A DNA stretch of 64,000 nt from Herbidospora mongoliensis (GTDB lineage: Bacteria > Actinomycetota > Actinomycetes > Streptosporangiales > Streptosporangiaceae). Position 1 is the first letter of the stretch; the number at the start of each line of letters is the position of its first letter. The position numbers were made by a program, and so were the translations under genes. Of this stretch, positions 14,862-22,765 are shown one piece after another. The stretch covers positions 248,001 through 312,000 of the forward strand of contig NZ_BBXD01000008.1 in NCBI RefSeq assembly GCF_001570545.1, given 5' to 3'. A model generated the notes under the pieces. The model saw nothing but the letters and a program-made list of their open reading frames with translations, ran no database searches and was not told the origin of the DNA.

Positions 14862-16484
14862 CTACATGTAGGTGTGCGTCGCCGCGTTGTGGGTCTCGAT
14901 GGTGAGCGTCGAGCCGGTGCTTACGACCTCGAGCACGGGGGCCCGGGTGGAGACCTCGAGCTGGCCGGGCTGGTAGACGGGTTCGCCCACCTGGCCGGTC
15001 AGCGCGCCGACGATGGGCGGGAGGTTCCCGGCCAGCGTGGCCAGGACAGTGGTGCCGCCTCGCAGCGCGCCCGTGAGCGCGGGGAGAGATCCGGAGAGCA
15101 GGGCGTCGACGTGGACGTGCCCGGTGAGGTTGCCGACGAGTGCAGGCAGCACCCCGTTGAGGGTGCCGATCACGGTGTCGTCGCCCTCGACCTCGCCGGT
15201 CAGCGAACCGGTGATCGCCGGGAGCGCACCAGCGAGGGTGCCCTCGACGAGCAGTTCCCCGGCCAGGCCGCCGGTGAGCGCGGGCAGCGTCCCGGCGAGT
15301 AGGCCGTCGACGTGCACCAGGGCGGCGAGGTTTCCGGCCAGTGCGGGGAGCTGGCCACCGAGCGCTGCCTCGATGGAGACGTCGCCGGTCAGGGTTCCGG
15401 TGATGGCTGGGAGTTGCCCGGCCAGCGTGGCGTCGACGACGAGGTGGCCCTCGAGCGATCCGGTGATCGCGGGCAGGACGCCGGCCAGGATGCCGACGAC
15501 GCCGGACACCTCGACCTCACCCGTGAGCTCACCGGTGAGGGCAGGCAGGTTCCCGGCCAGTTCGCCGGTGACGGTCGTTCGGCCGTCAAGACCGCCAGTG
15601 AGCGCGGGGAGTGTCCCGGCCAGCAAGCCCTCGACGACCACGCGGCCGTCGAACGATCCGGTGAGCGCCGGGAGCTGGCCGGCGAGCTCCCCGGCCACGG
15701 TGACGTCGCCCGTGAGCGCGCCCGTGATGGCAGGCAGGCTCCCGGCCAGCAGGGCCTCGATGAGCAGTGAGCCGGTGAGTTCGCCGGTGAGAGCGGGCAG
15801 GGTGCCGGCCAGGGTGCCGGTGACGTCGCCGCCAGCTTGGGGTGGCTGGATGGCGAGGAGGAAGGTGATGTTGTCGCGGGTCCCGGCCAGGGTCGCGCTG
15901 AACGCTCCGGTGGCGCCGGTGCTCGTCTGCGGTGCGGTCGCGATGGCCGAGGCCGTGTCCGCGCCACCGGAGGAGAGCAGGTCGGTGCGTTCGGTGAGCG
16001 TGGTCGGGTTGGTGGCGCACGCCCATGAGGCGTCGGTGATGAGCTGGTTATCGTCGGTGCCTACCAGGGCGATGATCAGGCAGTCGGCGACCGTGGTGGT
16101 GAGCCCGGTGCAGCCGGGGTGGGCGTTGGTGTTGGCCCGGCTGGTGAACAGGTGTACCGGGTTGGTGGTGTCCGCTCCGGGGATGGCGACCATCGAGCCC
16201 GCGCAGGAGTCGGTGAACCCGGACCAAACGTAGTTCGCGGGTTCGCCACTCGCGCTGGTGATCTTCTTCTCGTAGACGCCCGCCCAGAACGTCGTGCTGA
16301 TGCTCTTGGAGTCGACCAGCGACCAGTCCGACGGGACGGTAGAGGGCGCGGAGGCCGCGCCGCCGTTGACGACGAGGGCGTACAGGGTGTCGCCGTCGGC
16401 GATACCCGAAGGTTTGGTGATGGTGGTCGAGGTGGTGGTGCTGGTGCCGCCCAGACCTGGCGACCGGTAGGTGGGGGCGGCCAT
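14862..16484 (-). CDS. Structural protein with 13 tandem ~21-residue repeats
   Basis: The 540-aa protein has an N-terminal beta domain (residues 1-210, with four Cys-containing strands typical of actinophage head fibres). About 290 residues of tandem repeats follow, with the unit L-A-G-x-L-P-A-(L/I)-T-G-x-L-T/D-G-x-V-x-V-x-x-x, counted 13 times, mostly 21 residues. The regular LPALTG/LTG pattern suggests a beta-solenoid rod. A ~60-residue non-repeat tip ends the protein. Position between capsid and connector genes suggests a head fibre or decoration spike; host contact is inferred. Confidence 0.65.
   Translation of the reverse strand: MAAPTYRSPGLGGTSTTTSTTITKPSGIADGDTLYALVVNGGAASAPSTVPSDWSLVDSKSISTTFWAGVYEKKITSASGEPANYVWSGFTDSCAGSMVAIPGADTTNPVHLFTSRANTNAHPGCTGLTTTVADCLIIALVGTDDNQLITDASWACATNPTTLTERTDLLSSGGADTASAIATAPQTSTGATGAFSATLAGTRDNITFLLAIQPPQAGGDVTGTLAGTLPALTGELTGSLLIEALLAGSLPAITGALTGDVTVAGELAGQLPALTGSFDGRVVVEGLLAGTLPALTGGLDGRTTVTGELAGNLPALTGELTGEVEVSGVVGILAGVLPAITGSLEGHLVVDATLAGQLPAITGTLTGDVSIEAALGGQLPALAGNLAALVHVDGLLAGTLPALTGGLAGELLVEGTLAGALPAITGSLTGEVEGDDTVIGTLNGVLPALVGNLTGHVHVDALLSGSLPALTGALRGGTTVLATLAGNLPPIVGALTGQVGEPVYQPGQLEVSTRAPVLEVVSTGSTLTIETHNAATHTYM
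14991..15825 (-). repeat. Coding tandem repeat, about 13 units of 63 bp
   Basis: The DNA encoding the solenoid repeats shows a 63-bp period of GC-rich, diverged units; two units are longer (24-25 codons). The divergence is mostly in codons for the variable positions, consistent with old duplications kept in frame. Confidence 0.75.
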
Positions 16485-16499
16485 CTCACCCTCCCGGGG

Positions 16500-16934
16500 C
16501 TACGCGCTCGCGGGCTGGCTGATGCTGCCGCCGGTGATCAGGAAACCCACACCCGTGCTGATGGCCAGGGTGTTGAGGGTGATCAGGCCGCCGCCGCCGG
16601 TCAACGTGACTTCGCCGTCGATGACGCCCAGCCCCGTCGCGGCCGCCTCGGTGGAGTCGCAGAAGCGGCACCAGCCCGCGGCCGCAGTCGCAAGACCGTC
16701 GACGTCGAGGGCCGGGGTGATGTCGATGTCCGCGCTGCCGGTGTTGGGGCTACCGAACGCCGGATCGGAGAGCGTGATTTCGGCGAGCTTCGTCCCGGAT
16801 GGGCTGGTGGCCGGGGTGGCGGGCTGGCTGCCGGAGTAGATGCGGAGCACGCCTGCTCCGGAGCCGCCGTCGATGAGGGCGAGGATGGCGGCCAGGCCTG
16901 CGTTGCGGGCGGCGGTGTTGATGCGGATCGGCAT
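16500..16934 (-). CDS. Capsid-region structural protein
   Basis: A 144-aa Gly/Ala/Thr-rich, beta-type protein (VLRIYSGSQPATPATS, AEITLSDPAFG, GWCRFCDSTEAAATGLG) like actinophage virion proteins encoded beside the capsid gene. A CRFC pair may be structural. No enzyme motif. Assigned by composition and position. Confidence 0.62.
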   Translation of the reverse strand: MPIRINTAARNAGLAAILALIDGGSGAGVLRIYSGSQPATPATSPSGTKLAEITLSDPAFGSPNTGSADIDITPALDVDGLATAAAGWCRFCDSTEAAATGLGVIDGEVTLTGGGGLITLNTLAISTGVGFLITGGSISQPASA

Positions 16935-17002
16935 CTTGGTCCTTTCTTAACGCGGGCAGGCGGGAGCGCACGTTCAGATGAGGGCCCGCCCGCCCGCGAG
17001 CC

Positions 17003-17350
17003 TTAGTCGAAGACGGCGACCGTCACCGACGCCGGGGTGGTGCCGGAGTAGTCGACGTGCACCGTGCCGTCCTCCTGGCGGTGCTCCGGGCCGAACCCCT
17101 TGATCCGGCGGGGCTTCCCGGCCGGGATGACGATGATGGTGTCCTGGACCGCGAGGTCGCCCTTGCCGATGGTGATCGGGGTCGGGATGGTGACCTGGAG
17201 GGAGGCGTCGTCGCCGTTCATGACGTACAGCTCACGGCCGTCCTTGTAGACGAACATGTTGCCGTCGGTGATCTCGGCCGCGACGTCGACGTCGGCGGGG
17301 TCGACGCCGGCCAGGGTGACGCGGGTGGGGGTGATCAGCGTGCGCGCCAT
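17003..17350 (-). CDS. Small capsid-associated protein
   Basis: A 115-aa beta-rich protein (TRVTLAGVDPADVDVAAEIT, MFVYKDGRELYVMNG, QDTIIVIPAG) beginning MARTLITPTRV, a type seen downstream of actinophage major capsid genes and thought to be a decoration or cement protein. Starts at the ATG at 17350, 3 bases from the previous stop. Confidence 0.65.
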   Translation of the reverse strand: MARTLITPTRVTLAGVDPADVDVAAEITDGNMFVYKDGRELYVMNGDDASLQVTIPTPITIGKGDLAVQDTIIVIPAGKPRRIKGFGPEHRQEDGTVHVDYSGTTPASVTVAVFD

Positions 17351-17353
17351 GGG

Positions 17354-17677
17354 TCAGGCCTCCTGCTTGCTGGCGAGGATCTTGTCGATCTGGTCGATGA
17401 CCCCGGCGCGGTTCCTGCCCTCGGCCTCGGCCAGGCCGACGCGCGTGACCTCGTCGGCGTCAGCCTCTTCGAGGTAGGCCAGGACTCCGGGGACGGTGTC
17501 GCCGCTGGGGTCGTAGAGCTCGCCGGTCTGCTCGACCGCGTGCTCGTCGGCCACCCGCCACCCCTCGATCCCGGCCTGCGCCTTGGCGAGGTGCTCGATG
17601 TCGTCGGCTGAGCCGGGGACGGTGAACGCGCGGCCCACCTTGACGCCGTCGGCGTCGTATCGCTCGTAGAGGGCCAT
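17354..17677 (-). CDS. Small protein after the major capsid gene
   Basis: A 107-aa acidic protein; an N-terminal strand pair (LYERYDADGVKVGRAFTV) is followed by helices. It may be a head accessory factor. The start overlaps the capsid stop by one base, so the two are co-translated. No family recognised. Confidence 0.65.
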   Translation of the reverse strand: MALYERYDADGVKVGRAFTVPGSADDIEHLAKAQAGIEGWRVADEHAVEQTGELYDPSGDTVPGVLAYLEEADADEVTRVGLAEAEGRNRAGVIDQIDKILASKQEA

Positions 17678-18894
17678 TAGACGTCCAGGCCGCGCATGAG
17701 GGCGTGCGCCATCTCGTTGCCGTAGGCGAGGCCGATCTCGCCGTAGATCTGCACGTCGTCGCTCGCGCCGGTTTTCGCGAGGGGCTCCTCGAAGAACACG
17801 CCCTTGCCGGGGGTGTTCAGCAGGACCGGGCGGCACTGGTCGAGGGAGACGACGGCGATGGCGTCGGAGGGAACGTGCCGGTCGAGCATGATGTTCAGCC
17901 GGCCGAAGTCCGTCTCGATGACGTCGACGGCGACGCCACCGACCCGCCGGTTGGCCTCGGTGATCGTCACGGTCTTGCCGTAGGCGTCGGCGTACGCGGC
18001 GGTGATGGCGCGCTTCTGCGTGCTGTTGACCAGGATGGTGGCGGTCTCCGGGTTCTGGAGGCCGCCGTTGTCGTAGGCCATCTGGATCAGGTCGTCGATC
18101 TCGGTGGTGGTCAGGGCGCTGGTGCGCGGCCGGACGTAGTCGATGTTCGACGTCGAGGTGCCGAGCGTGATCGCGGAGCCGCCCTGGCTGGTGGCCACCT
18201 TGAACGAGTCGGTGGCCTTGCTGACGACGTAGTAGACGCGGCCCGCGACGATGTTCGTGGCGTCGCCGGTCCTGACGAACACGATCTTGTCGTTGTTGGC
18301 GACGCCGGTCGTGGTCTCCGAGATCGTGTCCGTCGCCGACGACAGGCCGGTGATGGTCAGACCGGCCTTGCTGATCCGGTTGGTGGTGATGGCCTGGAAC
18401 AGGCCCCGAGTCCGGCGCGCGGTCGTGTTGTCGGTCGGCAGCAGGTAGGTACCGTTCAGGAACCCCCAGTTCACGTCCAGCGCCACCTGCTCGATGGCCC
18501 GCTGCACCTGCCAGTCGAGCTCGTTCCCGACGGGGTTGGTGCCGCCGCCGGGGTGGTTGAACGGCGCGGACTGCGGGGAGGCGAGCTGCTGGGTGGCGGC
18601 CTGCTTGGTGTAGCTGAGGCTGACCTTGTGCTGGTGGATCTCCACGACGTTCTTCACGTTCGCCCGGGCCCGGCCTTCGGCGGTCGGCGCGGTCGCGCCT
18701 TCCACCTTGGTGTTCTGGCCGGGCGAACGCAGGTCGTAGGTCTGCCACTCGAACTCGGTGCTCGTGACCATGCCGCCGCCGGTGAGGCCGCCGATGGCGG
18801 ACAGGAACGGAGTGGCGTTCGGGGTCAGCCCGAACAACTGGCCCGTGTAGTTGGGCAGGTTGAAGGTGGTGCCCATCGCGGTAATACCGGACAC
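17677..18894 (-). CDS. Major capsid protein (SU10/DUF5309 type)
   Basis: The 405-aa protein resembles the SU10-type/DUF5309 capsid family with an HK97 fold: an N-terminal arm, FEWQTYDLRSPGQNTKVEGA, then VSLSYTKQAATQQL (spine helix region), and C-terminal DVIETDFGRLNIMLDRHVPS followed by a P-domain end (QIYGEIGLAYGNEMAH). Residues about 175-265 form an inserted Thr/Ser/Val-rich domain that may protrude from the shell. It follows the scaffold gene, as usual. Confidence 0.88.
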   Translation of the reverse strand: MSGITAMGTTFNLPNYTGQLFGLTPNATPFLSAIGGLTGGGMVTSTEFEWQTYDLRSPGQNTKVEGATAPTAEGRARANVKNVVEIHQHKVSLSYTKQAATQQLASPQSAPFNHPGGGTNPVGNELDWQVQRAIEQVALDVNWGFLNGTYLLPTDNTTARRTRGLFQAITTNRISKAGLTITGLSSATDTISETTTGVANNDKIVFVRTGDATNIVAGRVYYVVSKATDSFKVATSQGGSAITLGTSTSNIDYVRPRTSALTTTEIDDLIQMAYDNGGLQNPETATILVNSTQKRAITAAYADAYGKTVTITEANRRVGGVAVDVIETDFGRLNIMLDRHVPSDAIAVVSLDQCRPVLLNTPGKGVFFEEPLAKTGASDDVQIYGEIGLAYGNEMAHALMRGLDV

Positions 18895-18918
18895 GGGGCC
18901 ACTCCTATCTGTGGGGCG

Positions 18919-19569
18919 TTACTGGGGCGGTGGGGGGAGCGCGCGCTGTCGCTTGAGGGCGATGGCGAGGGCGTGGTTGCCGGCCTTTTCGGCTTCGGCG
19001 ATCTGCTGATCGAGGGTCGGCCCGGTCGAACCGGAGCCGGTGAAGTCGCCGCCGCTCACAGGCGGGGGCGCGGGCGGTGCGGGAGGCGCGGCGCCGGTCT
19101 GGGCGGCCATCCACGGGTTCGCGGTCAGCGCGCCCTTGATGGCGTCGGCGAGCTTGGCCGGGAACTCCTCGGAGCTCGGGTCGAGCTGCGCGGCGGCGGT
19201 CTGGAACGCCACCGAGCCGAGCAGCGCCTCAGGGTTGACGCCGTGCTGGCCGGCCGTGGTGAAGGCGTGGCGGATGACCGTCTCGGTCCGGGCCTTGACC
19301 CGGTTGCTGGCGGCTTCCTGCCGGGCTTCGGTGAGCTCCTTCTGCCACTTCTTCGGCAGCTTGCTGATGTCGTCCATGCCGCCGTCGTCGACGTGCGCCG
19401 GGGGTGGCGGTGTCCACGTGGGCGGGGTGGGGATCGGCGCGGGCGCGGGGGGAGCGACCGGGGCCGGTGGTGCGTTGACCGGAGCGGGCGCGGGAGGCGC
19501 CGGGGGCTGGCCGGTCGGGTCGGGCGCCGGGCCCGGTGTGGGCGTCGGCTGCGGGGTGGGCATGGTCAT
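18919..19569 (-). CDS. Capsid scaffolding protein
   Basis: A 216-aa product with a very Pro-rich N-terminus (residues 1-70), a charged helical middle (KKWQKELTEARQEAASNRV) and a C-terminal Pro/Gly linker before a short basic helix: the composition of siphophage scaffolds that guide capsid assembly. The ATG at 19569 has AGGAGGG 5 bases upstream. It immediately precedes the capsid gene. Confidence 0.8.
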   Translation of the reverse strand: MTMPTPQPTPTPGPAPDPTGQPPAPPAPAPVNAPPAPVAPPAPAPIPTPPTWTPPPPAHVDDGGMDDISKLPKKWQKELTEARQEAASNRVKARTETVIRHAFTTAGQHGVNPEALLGSVAFQTAAAQLDPSSEEFPAKLADAIKGALTANPWMAAQTGAAPPAPPAPPPVSGGDFTGSGSTGPTLDQQIAEAEKAGNHALAIALKRQRALPPPPQ

Positions 19570-19632
19570 GCGGACCCTCCTGGGGTGCGCTGGTGGTGAG
19601 CGGCTCTGGCGCCTGGCCAGGGCCCGATGTGT

Positions 19633-19675
19633 GAAAGGGGGCCTTCTCCGCGCCTGGCGGATTGGGCCCCCTTTC
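19633..19675. terminator. Hairpin between scaffold gene and cargo promoter
   Basis: GAAAGGGGGCC (19633-19643) pairs with GGCCCCCTTTC (19665-19675), an 11-bp stem. It may end or attenuate leftward transcription before the scaffold gene and insulate the rightward cargo promoter. Confidence 0.65.
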
Positions 19676-19711
19676 GGCGGGTTCAAGACTGTGGGTTTCG
19701 GGCCTGCGTTT

Positions 19712-19752
19712 GGACAGATCTGGACAGATCGGGTCCTGTCGGGCCGTACCGT
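19712..19752 (+). promoter_or_regulatory. Cargo promoter with two GGACAGAT operators
   Basis: GGACAGAT occurs at 19712-19719 and 19722-19729, exactly 10 bases apart. TACCGT (19747-19752) ends 7 bases before the ATG at 19760, matching the leaderless geometry seen elsewhere here. No good -35 is evident. Confidence 0.65.
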
Positions 19753-19759
19753 GCGGGCT

Positions 19760-20305
19760 ATGCAGCCACAGCAGCAGCAGCAGCCATATCAGCCGTTCCA
19801 GCCGCAGGGCGGGCAGTGGCAGCACGCGCAGACGATGCCGGTAGGAGCTCCGCAGCAGCCGGCCTACATGCAGCAGCCGACGATGGTTGCCCCGCCTCCG
19901 CCACCGCCGAAGAAGAGCGTGGTCTGGAAGGTGCTGGGCGGGATCGCCGCGGGCGTGGTGGCGTTCCTGGTCGTCGGCTGGCTCCTGGCCTCAGGCCCGG
20001 AACCTGCTCCGACGCCGGACACGCCGGCCGTCGAGCAGCTGGTGCCGGAGAAGTCAGATCTGACCGCCGGTCAGCGGGCCGTGTATCTGGCGACGATGGG
20101 CTCGATCGATCAGGGCCTGGTCGTGAACGAGGCCCGGGCGGTGCGCCGGGGAGAGAACACCTGCCTGGATATTCAGCAGGGCAAGAGCGAAGCCCAGGTG
20201 CTGACGAACATCGAGGCTCGGTTCTCTGGGGGCAACGCGACGGTGAACAGCGAGGGCGCCGCGTTGATCCTGGAGGCCGTCAAGGTGTGGTGTCGTCCAG
20301 CTTGA
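19760..20305 (+). CDS. Membrane-anchored DUF732-like cargo protein
   Basis: The 181-aa protein is the only rightward gene inside the late operon. Residues 1-50 are Gln/Pro-rich (cytoplasmic), 53-77 form one membrane span, a Pro linker follows, and residues 95-181 resemble the secreted DUF732 domain: helices with Cys135 (NTCLDIQQGKS) and Cys178 (VKVWCRP) in the positions that form a disulfide. It has its own leaderless promoter under the putative immunity operator. Lysogenic conversion of the cell surface is inferred. Confidence 0.75.
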   Translation: MQPQQQQQPYQPFQPQGGQWQHAQTMPVGAPQQPAYMQQPTMVAPPPPPPKKSVVWKVLGGIAAGVVAFLVVGWLLASGPEPAPTPDTPAVEQLVPEKSDLTAGQRAVYLATMGSIDQGLVVNEARAVRRGENTCLDIQQGKSEAQVLTNIEARFSGGNATVNSEGAALILEAVKVWCRPA

Positions 20306-20510
20306 CCATCTGGTAGCCGTTCGACCAGCCGTCGCGGATGAGGGCGCGCACGGCGTCGGCCTCCGAGGCGCTGCGGTTGTGGTGCCGCCAGCGGAGCACG
20401 GCCGAGGCTGCGGAGTCTCCGCCGGTGTAGGTGACGGTGTCGTCGGGGTTGATCGTGGCCCGGGACGTCTCCGCGCCAGTGGCTACGGAGACGATGCGCA
20501 TCACGGTCAT
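20280..20510 (-). CDS. Small late-operon protein
   Basis: A 76-aa protein (MTVMRIVSVATGAETSR, then VLRWRHHNRSASEADAVRAL). The start overlaps the stop of the minor capsid gene by 4 bases, while its last 26 bases overlap the end of the opposing cargo gene, an unusual tail-to-tail overlap. An ATG 9 bases further in is also possible. Function unknown. Confidence 0.6.
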   Translation of the reverse strand: MTVMRIVSVATGAETSRATINPDDTVTYTGGDSAASAVLRWRHHNRSASEADAVRALIRDGWSNGYQMVKLDDTTP

Positions 20511-22624
20511 GGCGTCACGCTACCGGCGATCAGGTTCCGGGTGCCCGTCGCCCGCTCGGCGAAGTAGTCGAGCGCCTTGAACGTGTAGTCCAACCAGCTC
20601 GTCTTGCCGAGGTGCTCGAAGTCCGGGCGCAACTGCTCAAGGCGCTGCCGTACTTCGGCCAGGTCCTCGGCCGTGAACGGGTTCTCCTGCTCCATGCCCT
20701 CAGTGAACGGGTTGCGGATGAACTTGAACGTGGGGTCGTAGGAGGCGTCGCCCCAGGCGAGCCCGTGGTCGATCGGGACGACGTGGCCTTCGGAGTCGAC
20801 GAGCCAGTTGCCCATGTTGCGGTCGATGTTGCCCGTGAGCACGTCGAGCAGGCCGAGCCGCCGGCCTTCGTCCGTGCCGGGGTGGTGTTCGAAGCCGCGG
20901 GGTAGACCTTCGTCGCCCCATTCGGCTGCGTCTTCGGGCGAGGTGTGGCCGTCGACATAGCGCATCCACAGGTTGGTGTCGTCGCTGCGGTAGACGGCGG
21001 GGGCGCGGAGGTCGAGGGCGCGGGCGACCATGTAGGCGGCCTGCTCAGCGTCCGCGTCCTGCATCTCGTCGAGCCCCGGCTTGGATCTCTTTCTGATCAC
21101 CTTGATGCCGTTGGCCAGGTCGACGAGGAACGTCTCAGCGGATGCTCCTCCGAGGCGGCGTGCGCGCTTCTCGTCGTAGTCGTCATCGGGCAGGTTCTTC
21201 GGCTTGAGCGCGTCGGCCAGGGCGCGCTGGTCGCCGTCGAGGGCGCGGTGGTAGGGCTTCGCACCCTTCGGGACCGCGCGCTGACGTTGACGGCGCGGAG
21301 CAGCGGGCGCGGGCGTCTCGATGATGGCGTCGTCGAGGTCGAGCTGCCCAGGTGCTTTTTCGGTGATCGCCGAAAAAGCCTGGTCAGGGGTGCGGCGGGC
21401 TGGCGTGGGCGCGGGCCCGCCGTCCAGCGTCGGCTGCACATCCGGGCCGAGGCCCTCGGCCGGGCCGCCTTGAGGGCCGCCGGCGGGCGGGATGTTCCCA
21501 GCGCCGATCCGCTCCCTGTACGGCAGCCGCTTCAACTTCGGATGCGCGGCGAGGTGGTCGCGCATGGCCTTCTGCCACTCGCGCGTCTTCGCTGCAGCAG
21601 CCTTCCGGGCTTCCGGGGTGAGGGCGGCCTGCTCGCGCTCCTTGTGCTTGCGGATGGCCCGCTCGATCGCGCGCTGGCGCTGGCGAGCCTCATCGCCTTC
21701 GGGGTCGGCGGTGGCGTCGGGGATGCGGGTCAGGCCCGGGGTGTAGGCCGAGACGCTGTGCCGGCAGTTCGGGTGCTGGAAGCCCGCGGACTGCGCTTGG
21801 GCGAGGGTGGCGGTGACGTGGATGGTGACCATCTCGTCATCCCGCGTGGCGTGCTCGATCTCGATGTCGCCGGTCGGGCCGTTGAGCGAGAGCACTTTGC
21901 CCTCGAAGGGGCGGCACAGTTTGCATTCCTGGCCGTGGTTGGACACGTAGACGAGGTCGACGTCGAGCGAGGCGAGGCGGTCGGTTTGGCCTTGTGTGGC
22001 TGCGCGGGCGATGTTGGTGCGGCCGATCATCTCCGCGTAGCTGCTGAGCTTCCAGCGCCTGTTGGCCGAGTCGACGAAGCTGGTGATGCCCTTGTCGGTG
22101 AGGGCCTGCCACGCCGCCTGCGAGGCCTGCAAACGGGTCTCGGTGCCGGTGGCGATCCTCGCGGCTGTGGCCGCCTGGACGCTGCGGTAGGCGTCGAGGA
22201 CGTTGCGCAGCAGGTTGCCCTCGACACGGCCGAGGTCGCGGTGGAGTGCGCCGGCGATGTTCTCGATGACGGCGGTGTTCGGGATGGTCTTGCGTGCCGC
22301 CTCAGCCCTGCTCGCGATGCCGCTCTTCGGGAAGAAGGCGTCGGGCAGGTCGGTGAGCGCGGAGCCGCTGCCGTGCCGGTAGGCGCCCGCGACCGCATCA
22401 CGGATGGTCTGGTGCTTGGACGCCTGGAGTGCGGAGATGACCGAAACGGCCGCCTCACGCAGCGGGCGCACCGCGGCGAGTTTGTCTTCCTGGTAGGGGG
22501 AGGGGAGGGCGAGGTCGGCGCGCAACCGGGCGGCGATCGTTTTGACGAGCGCGGTCTCCACCGAGCGATAGAGGTCAGCGACCGAGGCGGCGATGTCGTC
22601 GAGGAGGTCCTGGTCCACAGCCAT
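20507..22624 (-). CDS. Minor capsid (head morphogenesis) protein fused to a kinase-like domain
   Basis: Residues 1-300 of 705 are a phage minor capsid protein of the Mu gpF/min_cap2 type, ending in the metal motif Cys234-x2-Cys237 and HPNCRH (His284, Cys287, His289). A Pro-rich, charged linker follows to about 450. Residues 455-700 look like an atypical PI3/4K- or HipA-like kinase: glycine loop 491-498 (LGGASAET), Lys508, helix-C Glu527, hinge 551-558, catalytic D601-R-N-x-x-G-N606 and metal Asp619 in PIDHG. All core residues are present. An injected or virion-borne kinase is inferred. Confidence 0.78.
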   Translation of the reverse strand: MAVDQDLLDDIAASVADLYRSVETALVKTIAARLRADLALPSPYQEDKLAAVRPLREAAVSVISALQASKHQTIRDAVAGAYRHGSGSALTDLPDAFFPKSGIASRAEAARKTIPNTAVIENIAGALHRDLGRVEGNLLRNVLDAYRSVQAATAARIATGTETRLQASQAAWQALTDKGITSFVDSANRRWKLSSYAEMIGRTNIARAATQGQTDRLASLDVDLVYVSNHGQECKLCRPFEGKVLSLNGPTGDIEIEHATRDDEMVTIHVTATLAQAQSAGFQHPNCRHSVSAYTPGLTRIPDATADPEGDEARQRQRAIERAIRKHKEREQAALTPEARKAAAAKTREWQKAMRDHLAAHPKLKRLPYRERIGAGNIPPAGGPQGGPAEGLGPDVQPTLDGGPAPTPARRTPDQAFSAITEKAPGQLDLDDAIIETPAPAAPRRQRQRAVPKGAKPYHRALDGDQRALADALKPKNLPDDDYDEKRARRLGGASAETFLVDLANGIKVIRKRSKPGLDEMQDADAEQAAYMVARALDLRAPAVYRSDDTNLWMRYVDGHTSPEDAAEWGDEGLPRGFEHHPGTDEGRRLGLLDVLTGNIDRNMGNWLVDSEGHVVPIDHGLAWGDASYDPTFKFIRNPFTEGMEQENPFTAEDLAEVRQRLEQLRPDFEHLGKTSWLDYTFKALDYFAERATGTRNLIAGSVTP

Positions 22625-22640
22625 CGGGGAGGACCTCCCC
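22625..22640 (-). promoter_or_regulatory. Ribosome-binding site inside a hairpin
   Basis: GGGGAGG (minus strand, 22640-22634) is the Shine-Dalgarno of the minor capsid gene and can pair with CCTCCCC right after it (22632-22626). The tight stem-loop could lower translation unless ribosomes arrive from upstream. Confidence 0.5.
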
Positions 22641-22648
22641 GCGAACTG

Positions 22649-22765
22649 TTAACTCTCGGTTAAGGGTTCGCCTTCGCCCTCAGCCGGGGTGGGCTCCTCG
22701 ACGGCCTCTACGCGACGGGCGCGGTTGGCCTCTCCGTGGTACAGGCAGGTGAGTTCTCGGCACAT
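22649..22765 (-). CDS. 38-residue protein coupled to the portal gene
   Basis: The ATG (22765-22763) overlaps the portal stop as TGATG and follows a GAGGAGGAG ribosome-binding stretch. The product begins MCRELTCLYHGE, with two Cys and a His that could bind a metal, and ends in a Pro/Glu-rich tail to TAA at 22649. Tight coupling and position argue that it is real; function unknown. Confidence 0.55.
   Translation of the reverse strand: MCRELTCLYHGEANRARRVEAVEEPTPAEGEGEPLTES

Noticed and set aside
14991-15825. Regular 63-bp repeats, CRISPR-like at first sight
   Set aside because: They are in one open frame, have no unique spacers of constant length between identical repeats, and encode a regular protein pattern.
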